64,000 bases of DNA, from positions 186,001-250,000 of the forward strand of contig NZ_JALQDG010000041.1 in NCBI RefSeq assembly GCF_023631325.1. The letters run 5' to 3'. Positions 1 through 7,995 of the stretch are shown here, one piece after another. The translations under genes and the position numbers were made by a program. Below the pieces are notes generated by a model. The model did not search any database. It had not been told where the DNA came from and saw nothing but the letters and a program-made list of their open reading frames with translations. Source of the stretch: Caballeronia sp. INDeC2 (lineage in GTDB: Bacteria; Pseudomonadota; Gammaproteobacteria; Burkholderiales; Burkholderiaceae). Within the stretch, counting starts at the first letter, position 1. Every line of letters begins with the position of its first letter.

Positions 1-593
1 ATGCCGATGCCCTGCGCGCGCAATTCCTTCGTGAGGGCGAGCAGCGCGTGCGTTTCGGTGTCGGACAGCGCGGATGTAGGCTCGTCCATGATGAGCACGC
101 GCGCTTCGGCGAGCAATGCCTTGGCGATCTCGACGAGCTGCTTCTCGCCGACACGCAGCGTGCCGACGAGCGTCTCGGGCGGCAAGCGAAAGCCCAGTTG
201 CGCAAGCACTTTCGCGGCGGCGGCGCGCATCGCGCGTCGATCGGGAAAGCCCATGCGCGTGCGCAGTTCCTTGCCGAGAAAGATGTTATCGACGGCGGAG
301 AGCGTGTCGACGAGATTGAGCTCCTGATGAATGATCGCGATGCCCGCGCGCGTCGCGTCGTTCACGTTCGTCATGCGCGTTGGTTCGCCGCGCACGCGGA
401 TGCTGCCCGAATCGGGCGCATAGAGGCCGCCCAGAATCTTCATCAGGCTCGACTTGCCCGCGCCGTTCTCGCCGACGAGCGCATGCACCTCGCCCGCGGC
501 GACATCGAAATCGACGTCCGACAGCGCGGCGCTGCCGTTGAACGAGATCGACAGACCCGCGGCTTCGACGAGCGGCGCGGTGACGGTTGCCAT
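1..593 (-). CDS. Sugar ABC transporter ATP-binding protein (RbsA/YtfR-type), partial at window edge
   Basis: The first 197 codons of the ATPase of a ribose/galactofuranose-type sugar importer; the rest lies beyond base 1. Visible in order are Walker A (GENGAGKSS, about residues 38-46), the LRVGEKQ variant of the signature motif and Walker B (VLIMDEPTSALS). The LSVGxxQ-like signature is typical of the CUT2 class, whose ATPases carry two ABC domains on one chain, so only the first domain is seen. The ATG at 593 has a GGAGA ribosome site in the 17-base gap after the binding-protein gene (611-1585), so the two are almost certainly co-transcribed. The permease is expected next, outside the window. 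The exact sugar cannot be told from this fragment. Confidence 0.93.
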   Translation of the reverse strand, partial: MATVTAPLVEAAGLSISFNGSAALSDVDFDVAAGEVHALVGENGAGKSSLMKILGGLYAPDSGSIRVRGEPTRMTNVNDATRAGIAIIHQELNLVDTLSAVDNIFLGKELRTRMGFPDRRAMRAAAAKVLAQLGFRLPPETLVGTLRVGEKQLVEIAKALLAEARVLIMDEPTSALSDTETHALLALTKELRAQGIG

Positions 594-610
594 CGCGTGT
601 CTCCGTTTCG

Positions 611-1585
611 CTAGTGGCTCGCGATGTACTGCTTCGCGTTGTCGGCGAAGATGCCTTGCGTCGGCAGCGTGACCTTCTTCGGCACCTTGTCGCCGTGCAA
701 CACCTTGAGCGACTGGCGGATGCCTTCCGCGCCCGGCGTCGGATACATGAACGTGCCCGCGAGCAGGCCTTGCTCGACCCACGTCGCGCCTTCTTGCGGC
801 AAGCCGTCGATGCCCACGAACTTGATGCTCTTCTCGCGGCCCGCATCCTTCGCGGCGAGATACGCGCCGTAGGCCATCGGATCGTTGTGCGCATAGACCA
901 CGTCGATCTTCGGCTGCACGCGCAGCACGGTCTTCATGTAGTCGTAAGCCTTGTCCTGCTTCCAGTCGCAATCCACACGCTCGCCGATGCGCTTGATGCC
1001 TTTCTCCTTGCCGATGGCCTTGTCCGCGCCGTCGTGACGATCGTGCGCAGGCTGCGCGCCGAACCCGCCCCATATCTCGACCAGATTGCCTTGCGCCTTG
1101 CCCGACCCGCCCGTCAGCTTGACGATGAAGTTGCCCGCTTCCTCGCCGATCTGCACGTTGTCGCCGCCGATGAACTGCGTGAACTGATCGCCATTGACCT
1201 CACGATCCAGCACGAACACGGGAATGCCTGCTTTAAAGGCCTTTTCTACGACACCCGTAAGTCCCGCCGACTCCTTGGGCGAGATGAAGATCGCGTCCAT
1301 CTTCTGCGTGATGAAGTTCTCCATGTCGGCGTTTTGCTTGTCGGTGCGGTCTCCTGCATCGGCGATGATCAACTCGAGCTCGGGATGCTTCGCGGCCTCG
1401 GCCTTCATGTCCTTGTTGAACTGCACGCGCCACGGCTCGACCGTCGTGACCTGCGAGAACCCGAAGCGATATTTCTTCTGCTGCGCGAACGCCGGTTGCG
1501 CGATGAGCGCCGAGAACGTGCCGACCGCGCCGGCGAGCGGTGCGGCGATGAGACTCGCGGTGATGATGCGTCGTTTGCTGTCCAT
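611..1585 (-). CDS. Periplasmic sugar-binding protein of the CUT2 ABC importer
   Basis: A 324-residue periplasmic binding protein of the LacI/ribose-binding fold (Peripla_BP_4 type), closest in feel to galactofuranose-binding YtfQ. The N-terminus is a Sec signal peptide: DSKRR, then a long hydrophobic stretch ending AFA|QQ near residue 35. The mature part begins with KYRFGFSQVT and has the hallmark ADAGDRTDKQ and DREVNGDQF segments of the family. It is the first gene of the transporter operon, 17 bases ahead of the ATPase and downstream of the divergently controlled LacI gene on the same strand. A TAAAACGTTAAA site about 86 bases upstream shares its AAACGTT core with the LacI promoter palindrome. 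Ligand unknown; a pentose, hexose or furanose is likely. Confidence 0.92.
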   Translation of the reverse strand: MDSKRRIITASLIAAPLAGAVGTFSALIAQPAFAQQKKYRFGFSQVTTVEPWRVQFNKDMKAEAAKHPELELIIADAGDRTDKQNADMENFITQKMDAIFISPKESAGLTGVVEKAFKAGIPVFVLDREVNGDQFTQFIGGDNVQIGEEAGNFIVKLTGGSGKAQGNLVEIWGGFGAQPAHDRHDGADKAIGKEKGIKRIGERVDCDWKQDKAYDYMKTVLRVQPKIDVVYAHNDPMAYGAYLAAKDAGREKSIKFVGIDGLPQEGATWVEQGLLAGTFMYPTPGAEGIRQSLKVLHGDKVPKKVTLPTQGIFADNAKQYIASH

Positions 1586-1670
1586 TGCGTCTCTCCTGTT
1601 TTGGTTGCCAGCTTCGGGTCTGTTTGTGAGGGGTTGTTGATGCTCTCGCTGGTTCTGGTCTTCGATAAAA

Positions 1671-1684
1671 ATAAAACGTTAAAG
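1671..1684. promoter_or_regulatory. Candidate LacI operator upstream of sugar ABC genes
   Basis: The sequence ATAAAACGTTAAAG contains the AAACGTT core found in the near-perfect palindrome at 2775-2798, and lies about 86 bases upstream of the binding-protein start. LacI-family operators usually have a central CG, as here. Only the central AACGTT is symmetric, so this is a weaker site. Confidence 0.45.
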
Positions 1685-1691
1685 CGCGCCT

Positions 1692-2759
1692 TCAGCGATC
1701 CGCGAGGGCGGCGCGTCTGCGCGTTTCCTTGCTAGTCGTCTTATAGGGTGGCGCGGTGCTTTCGCGTACACGCAAATCGGCTTTCATGCGCAGATGCACC
1801 GGCTCCGATGATTCGCCTTGCAACTGCTTGTGCAGCAATTGCCAGATCGCGCGTCCCACTGCTTCGACAGGCTGATGAATCGAACTGATGCGCGGATGCA
1901 GCACGGACATCCACGGCGCATCGTCGAAGGAAAGCAGCGAGATGTCGTCGGGCAGGCGCAATTCGGCGTCGCGTATCGCGCGCAATGCGCCGAGTGTCGC
2001 CACGTTCGCGCCCGTGAAAAGCGCGGTCGGGCGATCGCGTTCCGACAGCAGTCCCAGCGTGGCCGCATGGCTTTCCGTATCGGTCATTCCGCATACGATG
2101 ACGCGCGCATGACGCGCGAGGCCCGCGCGTTTCATCGCGTCGAGATAGCCGTCCGCGCGCTCGCGGCTGTTCACGAGATCGAGTGCATTGACGATGAACG
2201 TGATGCGCTTGTGCCCGAGCGCGATCAGATGATCGGTGCCGTCGCTTGCGGCGCGCCGGCTATCGGTGGTGACGGTATCGGCGGGAAAGCTGTTGTCGAC
2301 GCGATCCGCCATGACGAGCGGCACGTCGCATTCGCGCAGCTCTTCGATCGCGTGATCGTAGCCGTGACACGGAATGATGATCATGCCCGCCACTTGTCGC
2401 GACAGCACGAAGCGGATGCGCTCGGCTTCGCGCGCGGGGTCTTCCTGCGCATGCGCGAGCAGCAGGCGATAACCGCTTGCGAGCGCGTGATCCTCGACCA
2501 CGCACAGCAGCTCGATGAAGAACGAGTTGGTCAGATCGGGCACGACGAAACCGATGGACGTCGAACGGCTGCTGCGCAACTCCGCCGCGAGGCTGTTGCG
2601 CCGATACCCAAGCTGGCGCGCCGCGTCCCAGACCTGCTGCCGTCGCGCGGCGCTCACGCCTTGCGCACCCGCCATGACCTTCGACGCAGTGCCAAGCGAG
2701 ACGCCCGCCGCGTTGGCGACATCCTTCAACGTGCTGGCCGGTTTTTTTCGTGAGTCCAA
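1692..2759 (-). CDS. LacI-family transcriptional regulator (sugar ABC operon)
   Basis: A 355-residue LacI-type repressor. The N-terminal helix-turn-helix is clear (TLKDVANAAGVSLGTASKVM, about residues 10-29), followed by the hinge and a periplasmic-binding-protein-like effector domain (FVVPDLTNSFFIELLCVVEDHA, then the VTTDSRRAASDGTDHL and TALFTGANVATLGALRAI segments). The start codon is TTG; there is no in-frame ATG or GTG close upstream. It lies 106 bases ahead of the sugar-binding protein on the same strand. A 24-bp near-palindrome centred on AACG/CGTT sits 16 bases upstream of its start, so autorepression and control of the ABC genes are likely. The C-terminal 15 residues are basic and probably disordered. 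Confidence 0.93.
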   Translation of the reverse strand: MDSRKKPASTLKDVANAAGVSLGTASKVMAGAQGVSAARRQQVWDAARQLGYRRNSLAAELRSSRSTSIGFVVPDLTNSFFIELLCVVEDHALASGYRLLLAHAQEDPAREAERIRFVLSRQVAGMIIIPCHGYDHAIEELRECDVPLVMADRVDNSFPADTVTTDSRRAASDGTDHLIALGHKRITFIVNALDLVNSRERADGYLDAMKRAGLARHARVIVCGMTDTESHAATLGLLSERDRPTALFTGANVATLGALRAIRDAELRLPDDISLLSFDDAPWMSVLHPRISSIHQPVEAVGRAIWQLLHKQLQGESSEPVHLRMKADLRVRESTAPPYKTTSKETRRRAALADR

Positions 2760-2774
2760 GGCGCGATGCCGTCG

Positions 2775-2798
2775 ATATTCTGAAACGTTTCAAAATAT
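2775..2798. promoter_or_regulatory. Palindromic operator of the LacI regulator
   Basis: TGAAACGTTTCA (2781-2792) is a perfect 12-bp palindrome. Beyond one mismatched pair the symmetry continues as ATATT...AATAT to 2775 and 2798. It has the central CG of LacI-family operators and lies 16 bases upstream of the LacI start codon. Autoregulation is inferred. Confidence 0.75.
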
Positions 2799-2856
2799 TA
2801 GAAAGCGCGAGCGAACGGAGCAAGTGAGTGTTTTTACCGAGCCGGTTTGTGCGGCG

Positions 2857-3441
2857 CTACATCGAGACGTCGTGCAAGTCCTTCACGACGGGTGGCCCGA
2901 TCCTGAAGTCTGAGAAGCGCACTTCGAGACCGCCGCGCTCCGGCGTGCAACACATCGGTCCGACGAGCCACTGGGCGTTCGCGCCGCTCGATGGAAACGA
3001 CGCGAGGCGCATGAGGGTCCAGTTGCGTTCATCGGCGCTGCATTGCACTTTCAGCACGCCTTGCGCGATCGTCATGCGCAACCGGAAGCGGTTCGTGTCG
3101 GCGCGCGAGCTGAGCGACCAGTCGGAGACATCGTTCGTGAGAACGGTGCTGAACGTGAGCGCGCCGTCGTTGTATTCGGCCCCGGCCTTGATCCAGCGCT
3201 CGGCGCTCTCGCGCACCATGAGGCCGGCCTGGTCGTATAGCGCGGAGAAATCGCCATCGACCGTCACTTCGGCCGTGAAGTCGCCGTCCGCGCTCGCCGC
3301 AAACACGTGGCCGTTGTCGCGTATGAAACCGTAGTGGGTCTTGCGCCAGAAGTCGGTGCTCGTGTCGGTGGTGACGAAGAGCGTGTCGTTTTCGAGGCGC
3401 CATTGCGCGGGCTCGTTGATCCATCGGCATTGCTCGAACAT
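2857..3441 (-). CDS. DUF1349 (beta-sandwich, YesU-like) protein
   Basis: A 194-residue cytosolic protein of the DUF1349 family, a concanavalin-like beta-sandwich sometimes described as regulation of enolase protein 1. Family hallmarks seen are DTDFWRKTHYGF-like text near the N-terminus (STDFWRKTHYGFI), then GLMVRESAERWIKAGAEYNDG and VGPMCCTPERGGLEV. The chosen ATG at 3441 has GGAG six bases upstream; an in-frame ATG 45 bases further up lacks a ribosome site. No signal peptide is visible. It lies 97 bases upstream of the LacI gene on the same strand and may belong to the same sugar-use locus. Family members often accompany glycan or sugar genes, but no biochemical role is firmly known. Confidence 0.82.
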   Translation of the reverse strand: MFEQCRWINEPAQWRLENDTLFVTTDTSTDFWRKTHYGFIRDNGHVFAASADGDFTAEVTVDGDFSALYDQAGLMVRESAERWIKAGAEYNDGALTFSTVLTNDVSDWSLSSRADTNRFRLRMTIAQGVLKVQCSADERNWTLMRLASFPSSGANAQWLVGPMCCTPERGGLEVRFSDFRIGPPVVKDLHDVSM

Positions 3442-3598
3442 GGCGTCTCCGTCGCTTGAGGGATGCAGCGCAAGCAAGTATGTCATGACGCGTTCGTGAT
3501 GCAGTGCAACGCATTCGAACGATCGTGCGATAGGGTTTGCACATCAAGTGCACTAACATGTACGAGCACTTACCGTCATTTTTTGAAAAGAGAGAACG

Positions 3599-5011
3599 AT
3601 GGTCAAGCTGATGATGATCCTGCTCGGCGTGGACTATCTGCGCAATCGCTGGCGCAGCCTGTTAATGATCGGCTCGCTGCTGCTCGTCGTCGGCATCGGC
3701 GTGTTCGTCGATGCGCTCGACGGCGCGCTAGGCTTTCCGATCGGCTTCGTCGGCTGGCTGTTGCTGATCGAAGCGGTGCTTACGCTGGCGGTCGCGTGGG
3801 CCGGCGTAGGCGGTCAGCGCAGATTGCGCTATGCGAAGGGCATCGCGTTTGCGCTCACGGCGGCGCTTATCTTCGAAGGCAATCATCACGGCCACTTCAT
3901 TCTGTCGATACTCATCGGCCTTGCGTTCGTGTTCGATGGTCTGTTGCAGGCGACCTCGGCGCTCGTAGTGCGTTATCGGCGCTATCGTGTCGCACTCGGC
4001 TTCGCGATCTTCGAGATCATGCTCGGCGTCTTCATGATTCAACCGTTCCCGACGCACTACAAAGGCACGGTGCCGTATTGCATCGGCGCGTTCTTCATCT
4101 TCGCGGGATGGAACCTGATCATGATCGCGGCGCGTGTGCGCAAGTTGACGAGCAACCCCGCCGTGTGGGGCGATGCGAGCGCGGAAGCGGCAAGCGTTGC
4201 GGGCAAGGGGCACGACGGCGCGCGGCCTGCTTTGCAAGCCCGCGAATGGGACGGCCCGCCCGCGGACGACGAACCCGCGCTCACGGTGCACGTGTGGACG
4301 CCGGTGGGATCGTCGAAGGCGCAGACGCAGTGGCATCCGATCGTCGATCGTTATATCGCCGCGGTGGATCGCAATGGCGTGATCTCGACAGGACACGCCG
4401 CGCTCGAATCGCCCGAAGGCATATATGTGAGTCTCTATCCCGCGGTGGAAATCGACCGCTCGCCCGATGACTTCGCGCGTCTCTTGCGCGCCACGCGCGA
4501 GAACGACGTGCCGGGCGTCTTCCAGCCGAGTTATGCGATCGAATCGAAGGCATGGTGTCCATCGACGGTGCGCGTGCGTATCCGCAATTACGATCCCGCG
4601 CGGCTCGACACTTTCTGGCGCAACTATCGTGAGGACACGACGTACAACCTCACGCATCGCAATTGTTCGAGCAGTGTGTCGCGCGCGCTCGACGCCGCGC
4701 TGGAAGGTGCGGCGGGGCGCTTGTACGGTGCGCGCGCGGGCTGGGGCGCGCTCTTCAGGATGATCGTCACGCCGGAACTCTGGGTTGCGGCGCAAGTGCG
4801 CAAGCGCGCGGTGACCATGGCCTGGACGCCGGGCCTCACGCTCGACTATGCCCGCGCGCTCAGCATGGTCGCCGATCCGCGTCCTTATGGCTGGCTCAAG
4901 GTCGCGCGCATCGCACTTACGAAGATGCGCGCATCGCGGCGTGCATGGCGCGAGGAAGGGACGCTTGCGCAAAGCGGCGGATCGAACATCGATCCGCCGG
5001 CGCGCGTTTGA
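3599..5011 (+). CDS. HdeD-like membrane protein fused to a putative cysteine hydrolase domain
   Basis: A 470-residue two-part protein. Residues 1-185 are hydrophobic with about six membrane helices and resemble the DUF308/HdeD acid-resistance family (FVDALDGALGFPIGFVGWLLLIE region, and the short loops between helix pairs). After a linker rich in A, G and D (about 186-225) comes a soluble domain containing GHAALE (His266), a long SLYP-containing stretch, and YNLTHRNCSSS (Cys356). The order His then Asn-Cys, with a helix after the Cys, is that of circularly permuted NlpC/P60-type (LRAT/YiiX-like) enzymes. Catalytic function is inferred from these residues only. The ATG follows AAGAGAGAACG. The gene is transcribed alone, divergent from the DUF1349 gene. 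Confidence 0.8.
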   Translation: MVKLMMILLGVDYLRNRWRSLLMIGSLLLVVGIGVFVDALDGALGFPIGFVGWLLLIEAVLTLAVAWAGVGGQRRLRYAKGIAFALTAALIFEGNHHGHFILSILIGLAFVFDGLLQATSALVVRYRRYRVALGFAIFEIMLGVFMIQPFPTHYKGTVPYCIGAFFIFAGWNLIMIAARVRKLTSNPAVWGDASAEAASVAGKGHDGARPALQAREWDGPPADDEPALTVHVWTPVGSSKAQTQWHPIVDRYIAAVDRNGVISTGHAALESPEGIYVSLYPAVEIDRSPDDFARLLRATRENDVPGVFQPSYAIESKAWCPSTVRVRIRNYDPARLDTFWRNYREDTTYNLTHRNCSSSVSRALDAALEGAAGRLYGARAGWGALFRMIVTPELWVAAQVRKRAVTMAWTPGLTLDYARALSMVADPRPYGWLKVARIALTKMRASRRAWREEGTLAQSGGSNIDPPARV

Positions 5012-5026
5012 TAAGACGTGTCGCCG

Positions 5027-5284
5027 CTAAAGATCGAGGTCTTCGGCTTCCTTGCGCGCGCGGCGTTCCTCGTTCGCCCGGCGCGCACGCAAGCGCTGAC
5101 GTGACAGCTGCGCGATGACTTCGCCCGTCGACGCGCCCGGCGGAATTTCATTGCGGATGACCTTGGGAACCATCGGCAAACCCATGCGCTGTCGGCGCAG
5201 CGCGCGGGCGATGGCGGTGCGGCACTCCTGCCCGTGACAATCCCATTCGTCACGGATTCGCTCACAGTAGGGACATTTTTCCAT
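5027..5284 (-). CDS. Small hypothetical protein with CxxC...C...C zinc-like motif
   Basis: An 85-residue protein I do not recognise. The N-terminus begins MEKCPYCERIRDEWDCHGQEC, giving a C-x2-C-x9-C-x4-C spacing that could hold a metal ion. The rest is charged: a PPGASTGEVIAQLSRQRLR segment, then an arginine- and glutamate-rich helix to the end. No signal peptide or membrane segment. It converges with the HdeD-fusion gene, whose stop is 15 bases away, and lies 26 bases downstream of the NmrA-like gene on the same strand, so it may share that transcript. A small nucleic-acid-binding or regulatory protein is possible but unproven. Confidence 0.65.
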   Translation of the reverse strand: MEKCPYCERIRDEWDCHGQECRTAIARALRRQRMGLPMVPKVIRNEIPPGASTGEVIAQLSRQRLRARRANEERRARKEAEDLDL

Positions 5285-5310
5285 TCCTAAAGTCTACCGC
5301 TTTCGTGCAC

Positions 5311-6150
5311 TTATGCGCGCCAGACGCCGCTTGCCGCGGTTCGCGCTGCATAGTCCTCGAACGAACGGGCTTCACGATGCAGGGCGGCGCGCACGCCATC
5401 GGCGGGTTGCTCATTGCGGCCATCGAGCACGGTGGTGAAGAGATACAAGACCAGATCGGTTTCTTCATTCGATACGCCCGCTTCGAGCAGATCGGCGCGA
5501 AACGCATCGGCGGGTACGGGCATGAGATGCAGGTCGCGGCGCGATGCCTTCGCGATGCATTCGAGCGCTTCGGCGAAGGTGATCGCGCGAGGGCCGGTAA
5601 ATTCGTAAAGCTTGTTTTCGTGGCCCGATTGCGTGAGCGCGGCAACGGCTGCGTCGGCGATATCTTCGGCATCGACGAAAGGCTCCTTGATCTCGCCGAC
5701 GGGCAACGCGAGCGTGCCCGCGCGAAGCGGATCGAGCAGGAAGCTTTCGCTGAAGTTCTGCATGAACCAGCTACAGCGAAGGATCGTCCAAGTCGCGCCC
5801 GAGCGTTGTAGCGCGGCTTCGGCGGCTTGCGCTTCTTCTTCGCCGCGTCCCGAGAGCAGCACGATTCGCTCGGTGCCTCCTGCGCGCGCCGTGTCGAAGA
5901 ATGCGCTGACCGTATCGAGCGCGCCCGGTATCGCGAGATCCGGCTGATACGTGACATACGCGCTCTTGACGCCTTCGAGCACCGGCCGCCATGTCGCGCG
6001 ATCGTTCCAGTCGAAGCGCGGCCGCGTGGAGCGTGAGCAAGCGCGAACCGCGAGTCTTTCTGCGCGTAGCCGCTCTGCTACGCGCCTTCCCGTCTTGCCA
6101 TTCGCGCTCAGAACGAGGATGGGTGCGGCGTCGAAGTCCGAATGAGCCAT
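5311..6150 (-). CDS. NmrA/QOR2-like NAD(P)-binding oxidoreductase
   Basis: A 279-residue atypical SDR of the NmrA-like group. The nucleotide-binding loop near the N-terminus reads ILVLSANGKTGRRVAERL, a variant of GxxGxxG with S-A-N-G-K-T-G-R. The central part has IVLLSGRGEE and WTILRCSWFMQNFSESFL, the latter characteristic of the family (xWFMENF). There is no classic YxxxK dyad. These proteins either reduce quinone-like substrates or sense NADP. It is divergent from a TetR regulator (6264-6899); a perfect 14-bp inverted repeat lies just upstream of its start, so it is almost certainly the regulator's target and is probably induced by a toxic or electrophilic compound. Confidence 0.88.
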   Translation of the reverse strand: MAHSDFDAAPILVLSANGKTGRRVAERLRAERLAVRACSRSTRPRFDWNDRATWRPVLEGVKSAYVTYQPDLAIPGALDTVSAFFDTARAGGTERIVLLSGRGEEEAQAAEAALQRSGATWTILRCSWFMQNFSESFLLDPLRAGTLALPVGEIKEPFVDAEDIADAAVAALTQSGHENKLYEFTGPRAITFAEALECIAKASRRDLHLMPVPADAFRADLLEAGVSNEETDLVLYLFTTVLDGRNEQPADGVRAALHREARSFEDYAARTAASGVWRA

Positions 6151-6163
6151 GAATGTCTCCCGA

Positions 6164-6196
6164 GTTTTAAACGTGAGACTTGCTCACGTTTAAAAC
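6164..6196. promoter_or_regulatory. Perfect inverted repeat, TetR operator
   Basis: Left arm GTTTTAAACGTGAG (6164-6177) and right arm CTCACGTTTAAAAC (6183-6196) are exact reverse complements around a 5-base spacer. The site lies between the divergent NmrA-like and TetR genes, 13 bases from the former's start. A TetR dimer or pair of dimers would be expected to bind here and repress both genes. Confidence 0.85.
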
Positions 6197-6263
6197 ATGA
6201 TAGATACTCACATTTAGCTGTCAAGGATTTTTGAGCCTGCATTCATGTGGCAAAGGAGCAAGC

Positions 6264-6899
6264 ATGCAAGAGAAGCCGCCACGCATCGCAGCGAAGAGAA
6301 GCGTCGCGCGCAGACAGCCCGCGCAGCAGCGCAGCCGCGAACGCCTTGATCGCATTCTGGAAGCTGCCCAGCAATTGATTGCGGAGAAGGGCAGCGAGCA
6401 CGTGAAGATGAGCGAGATCGCCGAGCTTGCGGAGATATCGATCGGTTCGCTTTATCAGTATTTCCCCGACAAGCGCGCGATCGTGCGCACACTCGCCGAG
6501 CTTTACGCGGACGAGAGCCGCCGATGTGTGCGCGAAGCGCTCAACGCCGTGCAGGACAAGGCGCAACTGCTCGACGCGTTCGTCTCGCTGGTCGACCAGT
6601 ACTACGAGATCGTGCTGGACAAGCCCGTGATGCGCGACATTTCGTCGGCGCTACGGTCGGACAAGGAGTTGATGAACATCGAGATTGCGGAAAGCCGTGC
6701 ATGCGGCGCGCTGCTCGCAGCGGCGATCCGGCGCGTGACGCCGCGCGCGGACAGCAAGCGCGTCAGCGCGCTTGCCTTCCTGATATGGCAGCTAGGCGAA
6801 GAAACGATGCGCCTCGCCGTCGCGCACAAGCGCGGCGAGGGTGCAATGCTCGTCGATGTCTACAAACGAATGAGCTTGCGCGCGATAGAAGAGGTTTGA
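6264..6899 (+). CDS. TetR/AcrR-family transcriptional regulator
   Basis: A 211-residue regulator. The N-terminal tail is basic (KRSVARRQPAQQRSRERL). The helix-turn-helix follows as DRILEAAQQLIAEKGSEHVKM, then SEIAELAEISIGSLYQYFPDKRAI, the classic TetR recognition segment, ending near residue 70. The remaining helical domain (about 75-205) would bind an effector. The ATG at 6264 has AAAGGAG five bases upstream, better than an in-frame TTG 33 bases earlier. Divergent from the NmrA-like gene with the inverted repeat 6164-6196 between them, so autorepression and repression of that oxidoreductase are likely. The effector is unknown. Confidence 0.93.
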   Translation: MQEKPPRIAAKRSVARRQPAQQRSRERLDRILEAAQQLIAEKGSEHVKMSEIAELAEISIGSLYQYFPDKRAIVRTLAELYADESRRCVREALNAVQDKAQLLDAFVSLVDQYYEIVLDKPVMRDISSALRSDKELMNIEIAESRACGALLAAAIRRVTPRADSKRVSALAFLIWQLGEETMRLAVAHKRGEGAMLVDVYKRMSLRAIEEV

Positions 6900-6912
6900 A
6901 GGCTACGCGTGC

Positions 6913-7995
6913 TCATCCGCTCAATTGATTCGACGTGCTCGGGCGCCGCTCGCGCTGATGATGATCGAGGCTGCGCCGCAATACTTTCTTCACGAGGCCT
7001 TTGAGGAAATGAATCGAGCGGTCCGCGCGCACGTTCAGATCGAAAGGCGCGAGTTCGACAACCTTGCGCCCGCCGTGCTCCGTGAGTTTTTCACGCATCT
7101 TGCGATGATCGACCGCCATCGCCGTGAGCGTCTTCGATGCCTGTTTGAACGATGCGCGATCGACGCGCGCGCAAACATGGCATGCGCGGCGAAAGAGCTT
7201 GTCGAACACGGTGAGCCAGTAATCGTCCGTCTCGCTACCGTCGCAACGCGCGAGCGCTTCCTGACCTGAGATGCGAAGATCGCGCATGTCGCTCAGCTTG
7301 GCGGTTTGCGTGATGCTGCCGAAGCGCCGGCGATAGCCGATCAGCGGCCTGGCAATACGGTAGATGCTGCTTGCACGAAGATAGGTCGCGGGCACGAGCG
7401 CCATGTCCTCGTAATTTCGTCCCACGGGAAACGGCGCTTCGCCGAAGAGGTCGGTGCGATAAATACGCGCCCACGCGAAGGTGTGGAATCGATCCGCGAA
7501 CTGCTGCAACGCTGCGCGATCCATCGGATGGCCGCCGCTCGTCGCATCGTCGGCGATTTCGATTTCGTCGAGCTCTCGGCCGTTATCGTCGATGATCTTG
7601 ACGTTGTACTCGACCACATCCCATTTGCGTTCGGTGAGGACGGGAATGACCGCGTCGGTGAAACCCTTCAGATAGATATCGTCGCCGTCCAGGAAGCCGA
7701 CATACGGCGTGCGCACCGCCGCGAGGCCGATATTGCGCGCGGCGCTTAAGCCCTGGTTTTCCTGGTGCAGCAGCTCGATGTGCACGCCGCGATCGCGCTC
7801 CACGATCGCGCGCGCTGCCGCATAGGTCTCGTCGCGAGAACCGTCATCGACCACGATGATCTTCATCGCATCGATATGAGGTTGGGACAGAAGGGATTCG
7901 AGCGCTTCCTCGATGTATCCCTCGATGTTATACGCCGCCACGACGATGCTGAGCAGCGGACTGGTGTCTCGCAATGAGTCACTCTCAAACGGCAT
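6913..7995 (-). CDS. Family 2 glycosyltransferase
   Basis: A 360-residue GT-A fold glycosyltransferase. Seen are LLSIVVAAYNIEGYIEEALESLL at the N-terminus, IIVVDDGSRDETYAAA (sugar nucleotide binding), the N-Q-G-L-S-A-A-R-N segment and the metal-binding FLDGDDIYL (DxD-type) motif. The C-terminal third has YRRRFGSITQT and an arginine-rich tail (VLRRSLDHHQRERRP). These features match GT2 enzymes of exopolysaccharide, capsule or lipopolysaccharide assembly, which transfer one sugar to a polymer or lipid acceptor. I chose ATG 7995, with GGAGAG eight bases upstream, over an in-frame ATG at 8124 that lacks a ribosome site. It stands alone, with its stop close to the TetR gene's end. Donor and acceptor unknown. 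Confidence 0.9.
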   Translation of the reverse strand: MPFESDSLRDTSPLLSIVVAAYNIEGYIEEALESLLSQPHIDAMKIIVVDDGSRDETYAAARAIVERDRGVHIELLHQENQGLSAARNIGLAAVRTPYVGFLDGDDIYLKGFTDAVIPVLTERKWDVVEYNVKIIDDNGRELDEIEIADDATSGGHPMDRAALQQFADRFHTFAWARIYRTDLFGEAPFPVGRNYEDMALVPATYLRASSIYRIARPLIGYRRRFGSITQTAKLSDMRDLRISGQEALARCDGSETDDYWLTVFDKLFRRACHVCARVDRASFKQASKTLTAMAVDHRKMREKLTEHGGRKVVELAPFDLNVRADRSIHFLKGLVKKVLRRSLDHHQRERRPSTSNQLSG

